From an uncultured Eubacteriales bacterium (GTDB taxonomy: Bacteria > Bacillota > Clostridia > Oscillospirales > Acutalibacteraceae), in NCBI GenBank assembly GCA_934525065.1, contig CAKSYX010000045.1, positions 1-9,979 on the forward strand: a stretch of 9,979 nucleotides of DNA, read 5' to 3'. Made by a program: the position numbers and the translations under genes. The notes beneath the pieces are model-generated. The model made no database searches, had not been told where the DNA came from, and worked only from the letters and a program-made list of their open reading frames with translations. This document shows positions 6,854 to 9,979 of the stretch, one piece after another. How positions within the stretch are numbered: the stretch's first letter is position 1; every line of letters starts with the position of its first letter.

Positions 6854-7282
6854 ATGAGAGCTGAAACCGAAAAAGCGAAAATGCTGCTTGAAAAGGGGGA
6901 ACACACCCTTGTTCTTTGCAGCAAGGCCGAAACGCTCACGAGCGGCGAAAGGGGAGTGAAAGCCCTCCTTTCAATGTATGATGAGGGCAAAACGCTTTCA
7001 GGCTTTTGCGCGGCGGACAAAGCGGTCGGAAAAGGCGCGGCGGTGCTTTTTGTTCTCCTCGGAGCCGAAGAGGTCTACGCCGAAGTGATGAGCGAAAAGG
7101 CGAAAAAACTTCTTGAAGATAACGGCGTTTCGGCTTACGCTGCTTTGACAGTTCCGGCGATACTTAACCGGAGAAAGGATGGCTTTTGCCCGATTGAAAC
7201 TGCAGTCGGTGAGGCTGACGAACCGAAGGAAGCGCTCGGAATAATCAAAGCTACGCTCAGAAAAATGAACGCGCAGAATTAA
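6854..7282 (+). CDS. DUF1893 family protein (TM1506-like, deaminase-like fold)
   Basis: A 142-residue protein matching the DUF1893 pattern: an N-terminal helix, the HTLVLCSKAETLTSGERGV strand region (17-35), the core motif AADKAVGKGAA (53-63), AEVMSEKA (76-83) and the conserved FCPIE (111-115) after an NRR segment. The family is known structurally from Thermotoga TM1506, which has a cytidine-deaminase-like fold but no proven reaction; Asp55, Lys56 and Cys112 are the most telling conserved positions. The start at 6854 is 4 nt after the PHP stop, with only a weak, distant purine stretch (6834-6840), so coupling to PHP translation is likely. A longer frame from 6758 is rejected because it overlaps the PHP gene. 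It is the last gene before a strong terminator, in the same unit as a true dCMP deaminase. Confidence 0.85.
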   Translation: MRAETEKAKMLLEKGEHTLVLCSKAETLTSGERGVKALLSMYDEGKTLSGFCAADKAVGKGAAVLFVLLGAEEVYAEVMSEKAKKLLEDNGVSAYAALTVPAILNRRKDGFCPIETAVGEADEPKEALGIIKATLRKMNAQN

Positions 7283-7283
7283 A

Positions 7284-7351
7284 AATACGGTCAGATCCGG
7301 TCGGGTGTTACAGTTTTACCCATCGGAAGGAATCTGACCGTATTATTTTTT
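7284..7351 (+). terminator. Long-stem terminator ending the zapA-DUF1893 unit
   Basis: A perfect 13-bp stem, AATACGGTCAGAT (7284-7296) with ATCTGACCGTATT (7332-7344), is followed by A and a run of six T. It starts 2 nt after the DUF1893 stop. The 35-nt apical region is unusually long and holds more pairing: GGGT (7303-7306) with ACCC (7318-7321), and CCG (7297-7299) with CGG (7324-7326). Confidence 0.88.
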
Positions 7352-7366
7352 GCCTTTTCGGTCTAA

Positions 7367-7372
7367 TATAAT
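7367..7372 (+). promoter_or_regulatory. Possible -10 box for the DUF308 gene
   Basis: A consensus TATAAT lies 27 nt before the DUF308 start. No acceptable -35 box is found 16-18 bp upstream, where only the T-run of the terminator lies. The placement just after a terminator makes a promoter likely, but this one is weak or depends on another factor. Confidence 0.4.
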
Positions 7373-7399
7373 AGCAGAAACAAAGAAAGGATGACCTCT

Positions 7400-7942
7400 A
7401 TGAATATCATTCGTTTTGCAAAAAGGTGTTACATCGGAACCTCGGTTCTGCTTTTTGTGCTCGGAATTGCGTTCCTTTTTTGGCCGGGTACGTCATTGGC
7501 TGTTCTTTCAAGGCTTGTCGGCGCGGCTATGGTGCTTTTCGGCGCGGCAAGAATCGTAGGCTATTTTTCAAACGACCCTTACCGCCTTGCGTTTCAGTTT
7601 GATTTTGCAATGGGTATTCTGACCTGTGCGCTGGGACTGGTTATGCTGATTTTCCCCGGTGCCGTTATGAAGTATATGACCGCCCTCATCGGCTTGTTTG
7701 TTGTTGTTGACGCGGTGCTCACGGTGCAGAATTCGCTTGAAGCGCGGCGCTTCGGTCTCGGCCGCTGGTGGCTGCTGCTGCTCGGCGGAATCGTCACTCT
7801 TGCGCTCGGTGTCTGCGCCCTGATAAGACCGTTTGAAACCGGAATGCTCGTTCTGCGCCTTTGCGGCGCGGCGCTGCTCTCGGACGCGGTGCTCAATATA
7901 ATCACGGCAATAGTTGCCGTACACTGCGAAAAAAAGAGCTGA
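7400..7942 (+). CDS. DUF308/HdeD-like six-helix membrane protein
   Basis: A 180-residue integral membrane protein with about six hydrophobic helices (roughly 12-29, 33-54, 65-86, 91-110, 123-143, 148-174). It is built from three related two-helix units, each with an LG...PG/PF turn: LGIAFLFWPG (21-30), LGLVMLIFPG (78-87) and LGVCALIRPF (136-145). This is the DUF308 repeat found in HdeD, linked to acid resistance in E. coli; a function in Clostridia is not established. The start at 7400 was chosen because GAAAGG ends 9 nt upstream; an in-frame ATG at 7391 directly abuts that site and is too close. The gene stands between a terminator and a structured intergenic region, so it may be a single-gene unit. 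Confidence 0.88.
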   Translation: MNIIRFAKRCYIGTSVLLFVLGIAFLFWPGTSLAVLSRLVGAAMVLFGAARIVGYFSNDPYRLAFQFDFAMGILTCALGLVMLIFPGAVMKYMTALIGLFVVVDAVLTVQNSLEARRFGLGRWWLLLLGGIVTLALGVCALIRPFETGMLVLRLCGAALLSDAVLNIITAIVAVHCEKKS

Positions 7943-7958
7943 AAAAACACACTCGGCT

Positions 7959-8016
7959 GTCCGTCTGTTAAAGCCTGACGGACGAAGCACACCTTGCCCG
8001 GCTGCGGCACGGTGTG
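7959..8016 (+). repeat. Two adjacent hairpins upstream of ftsH
   Basis: The first hairpin pairs GTCCGTC (7959-7965) with GACGGAC (7977-7983) around an 11-nt loop. The second pairs CACACC (7988-7993) with GGTGTG (8011-8016), then TGCC (7995-7998) with GGCA (8006-8009) after a single mismatch, closing a 7-nt loop. CGGCTG occurs in both parts (7954-7959 and 7999-8004). Neither hairpin is followed directly by a T-run; a T5 stretch lies further on near 8035. They could be the end of the DUF308 message or part of the ftsH leader. Confidence 0.5.
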
Positions 8017-8062
8017 AATATGCATTCTGATTCATTTTTGCAGCCGGAAAGGTTATGATAAT

Positions 8063-9883
8063 ATGAATGAAGTAAAAAAGCCAAAAAAACCGTTGATGTA
8101 TTATTATTGCATTGCTCTTCTTATTCTGCTGCTTATGAATCTTTTCATAATTCCTGCAATTCAGAAGGTGCAGATAAAGCAGGTCGATTACGGAACCTTT
8201 ATGACCATGATTGACCAAAAGCAGGTTGGCAAGGTTGAGGTTCAGAAGGATGACAATCAGATTCTCTTCACTGACAGAGACGGAAAGAATATCTATAAAA
8301 CGGGCATCATGGATGACCCCGACCTGACAAAGCGGCTTCATGAATGCGGCGCGCAATTTTCGGGAGAGATAACCGAGCAGATGTCACCGGTATGGAGCTT
8401 TGTTCTGACGTGGATACTGCCGATTTTCATCTTCTTCCTGCTCGGCCAGTTCTTTTCAAAAAAGCTGACGGAAAAAATGACCGGCGGAAACTCTTCGATG
8501 ATGTTCAACCTCGGAAAAAGCAACGCCAAGGTTTATGTCAAGTCCTCGGACGGAATCAAGTTTGATGACGTTGCGGGCGAGGACGAAGCAAAGGAAAACC
8601 TTGCCGAAATTGTTGATTACCTTCATAATCCGCAAAAATATACCGCAATCGGTGCTTCGATGCCGAAGGGCGTTCTGCTTGTCGGCCCTCCGGGTACGGG
8701 CAAGACCATGCTTGCAAAGGCGGTTGCAGGCGAATCAAACGTTCCGTTCTTTTCAATGAGCGGCTCGGAGTTTGTTGAAATGTTTGTCGGAATGGGCGCG
8801 TCAAAGGTGCGTGACCTTTTCAGCCAGGCAAAGGAAAAAGCTCCCTGCATTGTTTTCATTGACGAGATTGACGCAATCGGCCAAAAGAGAGACGGCCGCG
8901 TTGGCGGAAACGATGAACGCGAACAGACGCTAAACCAGCTGTTGACGGAAATGGACGGCTTTGAGGGCAACAACGGCGTAATCATCCTTGCCGCAACCAA
9001 CCGCCCCGAAACGCTTGACCCCGCGCTGACAAGACCGGGCAGATTTGACCGCCGCGTTCCCGTTGAGCTGCCCGACCTCAAGGGCCGCGAAGCGATTTTG
9101 AAGGTGCACGCCAAAAAGGTCAAACTTGCCGCCGACGTTGACTTTGAACACATTGCGCGCATGGCCTCCGGTGCTTCGGGTGCTCAGCTTGCGAACATTA
9201 TCAATGAGGCTGCGCTTCGTGCCGTTCGCGACGGAAGGAGTGAAGCTGCTCAGGCTGACCTTGAAGAAAGCATTGAGGTTGTCATTGCCGGCTATCAAAA
9301 GAAAAATGCCATACTCACCGATCATGAAAAGAAAATCGTCGCCTACCACGAGATCGGTCACGCCCTTGTTGCGGCAAAGCAGACAAACTCTGCTCCCGTT
9401 CAGAAAATCACGATTATTCCCCGTACCTCGGGTGCGCTCGGCTACACAATGCAGGTTGATGAGGGCGAGCACTACCTGATGAGCAAAGAGGAAATTGAAA
9501 ACAAAATTGCAACCCTCACCGGCGGCCGTGCGGCGGAAGAGACTGTTTTCGGCTCGGTAACAACGGGCGCGTCAAACGATATTGAACAGGCAACAAAGCT
9601 TGCAAAAGCCATGATCTCGCGCTACGGAATGAGCGACGAGTTCGACATGGTTGCGCTTGAAACGGTCACAAATCAGTACCTTGGCGGAAGCTCGGAGTTT
9701 GCCTGCTCCGCCCAGACGCAGACTCAGATAGACGCCCTTGTTGTTGCGCTCGTTAAAAAACAGCACGAAAAGGCACTGAAGCTTCTTGAAGAAAACCGCG
9801 CAAAGCTTGATGAGCTTGCCTCATACCTTTATGAAAAGGAGACTATCACGGGCGAAGAGTTCATGAAAATCCTCGGCGAATAA
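8063..9883 (+). CDS. ftsH: ATP-dependent zinc metalloprotease FtsH
   Basis: A complete 606-residue membrane-anchored AAA+ protease that degrades damaged and short-lived membrane and cytosolic proteins as a hexamer. Two membrane segments (about 12-34 and 110-131) flank an extracytoplasmic domain (35-109). The AAA+ module has Walker A GPPGTGKT (208-215), the pore loop MFVGMG (240-245), Walker B IVFIDE (263-268) and the second region of homology with TRPGRFDR (323-330). The zinc site is H429-E-I-G-H433, with Asp506 (SNDIEQAT) as the likely third ligand. Length is slightly below the usual 610-650, with a short C-terminal tail. Segments such as SAPVQKITIIPRTSGALGYTMQ differ from the canonical form, so this may be a divergent clostridial paralogue rather than the main FtsH. 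The ATG at 8063 has AAAGG 10 nt upstream. No convincing promoter was found; transcription may come from upstream of, or within, the DUF308 gene. Confidence 0.96.
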   Translation: MNEVKKPKKPLMYYYCIALLILLLMNLFIIPAIQKVQIKQVDYGTFMTMIDQKQVGKVEVQKDDNQILFTDRDGKNIYKTGIMDDPDLTKRLHECGAQFSGEITEQMSPVWSFVLTWILPIFIFFLLGQFFSKKLTEKMTGGNSSMMFNLGKSNAKVYVKSSDGIKFDDVAGEDEAKENLAEIVDYLHNPQKYTAIGASMPKGVLLVGPPGTGKTMLAKAVAGESNVPFFSMSGSEFVEMFVGMGASKVRDLFSQAKEKAPCIVFIDEIDAIGQKRDGRVGGNDEREQTLNQLLTEMDGFEGNNGVIILAATNRPETLDPALTRPGRFDRRVPVELPDLKGREAILKVHAKKVKLAADVDFEHIARMASGASGAQLANIINEAALRAVRDGRSEAAQADLEESIEVVIAGYQKKNAILTDHEKKIVAYHEIGHALVAAKQTNSAPVQKITIIPRTSGALGYTMQVDEGEHYLMSKEEIENKIATLTGGRAAEETVFGSVTTGASNDIEQATKLAKAMISRYGMSDEFDMVALETVTNQYLGGSSEFACSAQTQTQIDALVVALVKKQHEKALKLLEENRAKLDELASYLYEKETITGEEFMKILGE

Positions 9884-9893
9884 GAAAAACAAA

Positions 9894-9979
9894 GGGGCTG
9901 TCGCATTTAGATGCAGAAAGCGTTTTCTTTGCCCCGAAGCTGTATGTAGATACCGCGAGTGGGCAAAAAAACGCTTAAA
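9894..9979. repeat. Long imperfect inverted repeat cut by the window end
   Basis: The 17-nt arm AAGCGTTTTCTTTGCCC (9918-9934) pairs with GGGCAAAAAAACGCTT (9961-9976) over 16 bp with one bulged C at 9927, around a 26-nt loop. Upstream, GGGGCTGTCGCATTTA (9894-9909) starts 10 nt after the ftsH stop. The last bases of the window (TAAA) match the start of its complement, so the stem probably continues past the boundary. It could be a large ftsH terminator, a small palindromic mobile element (MITE), or the terminal inverted repeat of an insertion sequence. Confidence 0.6.

Noticed and set aside
8038..8061. TTGCAG with GATAAT as an ftsH promoter
   Set aside because: Transcription would start within or after the start codon and exclude the ribosome site.
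7568..8356. Open frame of 262 codons on the minus strand
   Set aside because: It crosses the DUF308 gene, the intergenic hairpins and the start of ftsH. It has no ribosome site or recognisable domain.

Overview
The window looks like chromosomal DNA from an anaerobic, low-to-mid GC Clostridia, probably a gut Oscillospirales/Ruminococcaceae-type lineage. I infer this from the A-type flavodiiron protein, the adjacent ZapA and U32 genes, the DUF1893 protein, AGGAGG-type ribosome binding sites and sigma-A-like promoters. It is mostly a core gene region. I found no CRISPR array, defence system, biosynthetic cluster, tRNA or rRNA.

Left edge (1-271): no gene. It holds short direct repeats that could be the end of an insertion sequence, then two opposed five-unit arrays of a 7-bp TCTAG-type repeat that can fold on each other, then a hairpin terminator for the first gene. 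Bases 272-2199 carry a divergent redox pair. On the minus strand is a thioredoxin-fold lipoprotein whose active site has lost the second cysteine. On the plus strand is FprA, a flavodiiron O2/NO reductase. Their promoters are back to back with -35 boxes only 15 bp apart.

Bases 2220-7351 form one apparent transcription unit with its own promoter: zapA (cell division), a two-part U32 protein (RlhA-like rRNA hydroxylation type), a dCMP deaminase, an exported PHP-domain phosphoesterase and a DUF1893 protein. Intergenic gaps are 0, 36, 12 and 4 nt, and the unit ends in a long-stem terminator. Two of these proteins are expected to have a cytidine-deaminase-like fold, and they flank an exported phosphoesterase, which hints at a nucleotide-related role for the last three genes.

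Bases 7352-9979 hold a six-helix DUF308/HdeD-like membrane protein, an intergenic region with two GC-rich hairpins, and a complete ftsH. After ftsH, the window ends inside a long imperfect inverted repeat that appears to be cut by the window boundary. The most unusual material is non-coding: the opposed heptad arrays on the left and the truncated inverted repeat on the right.
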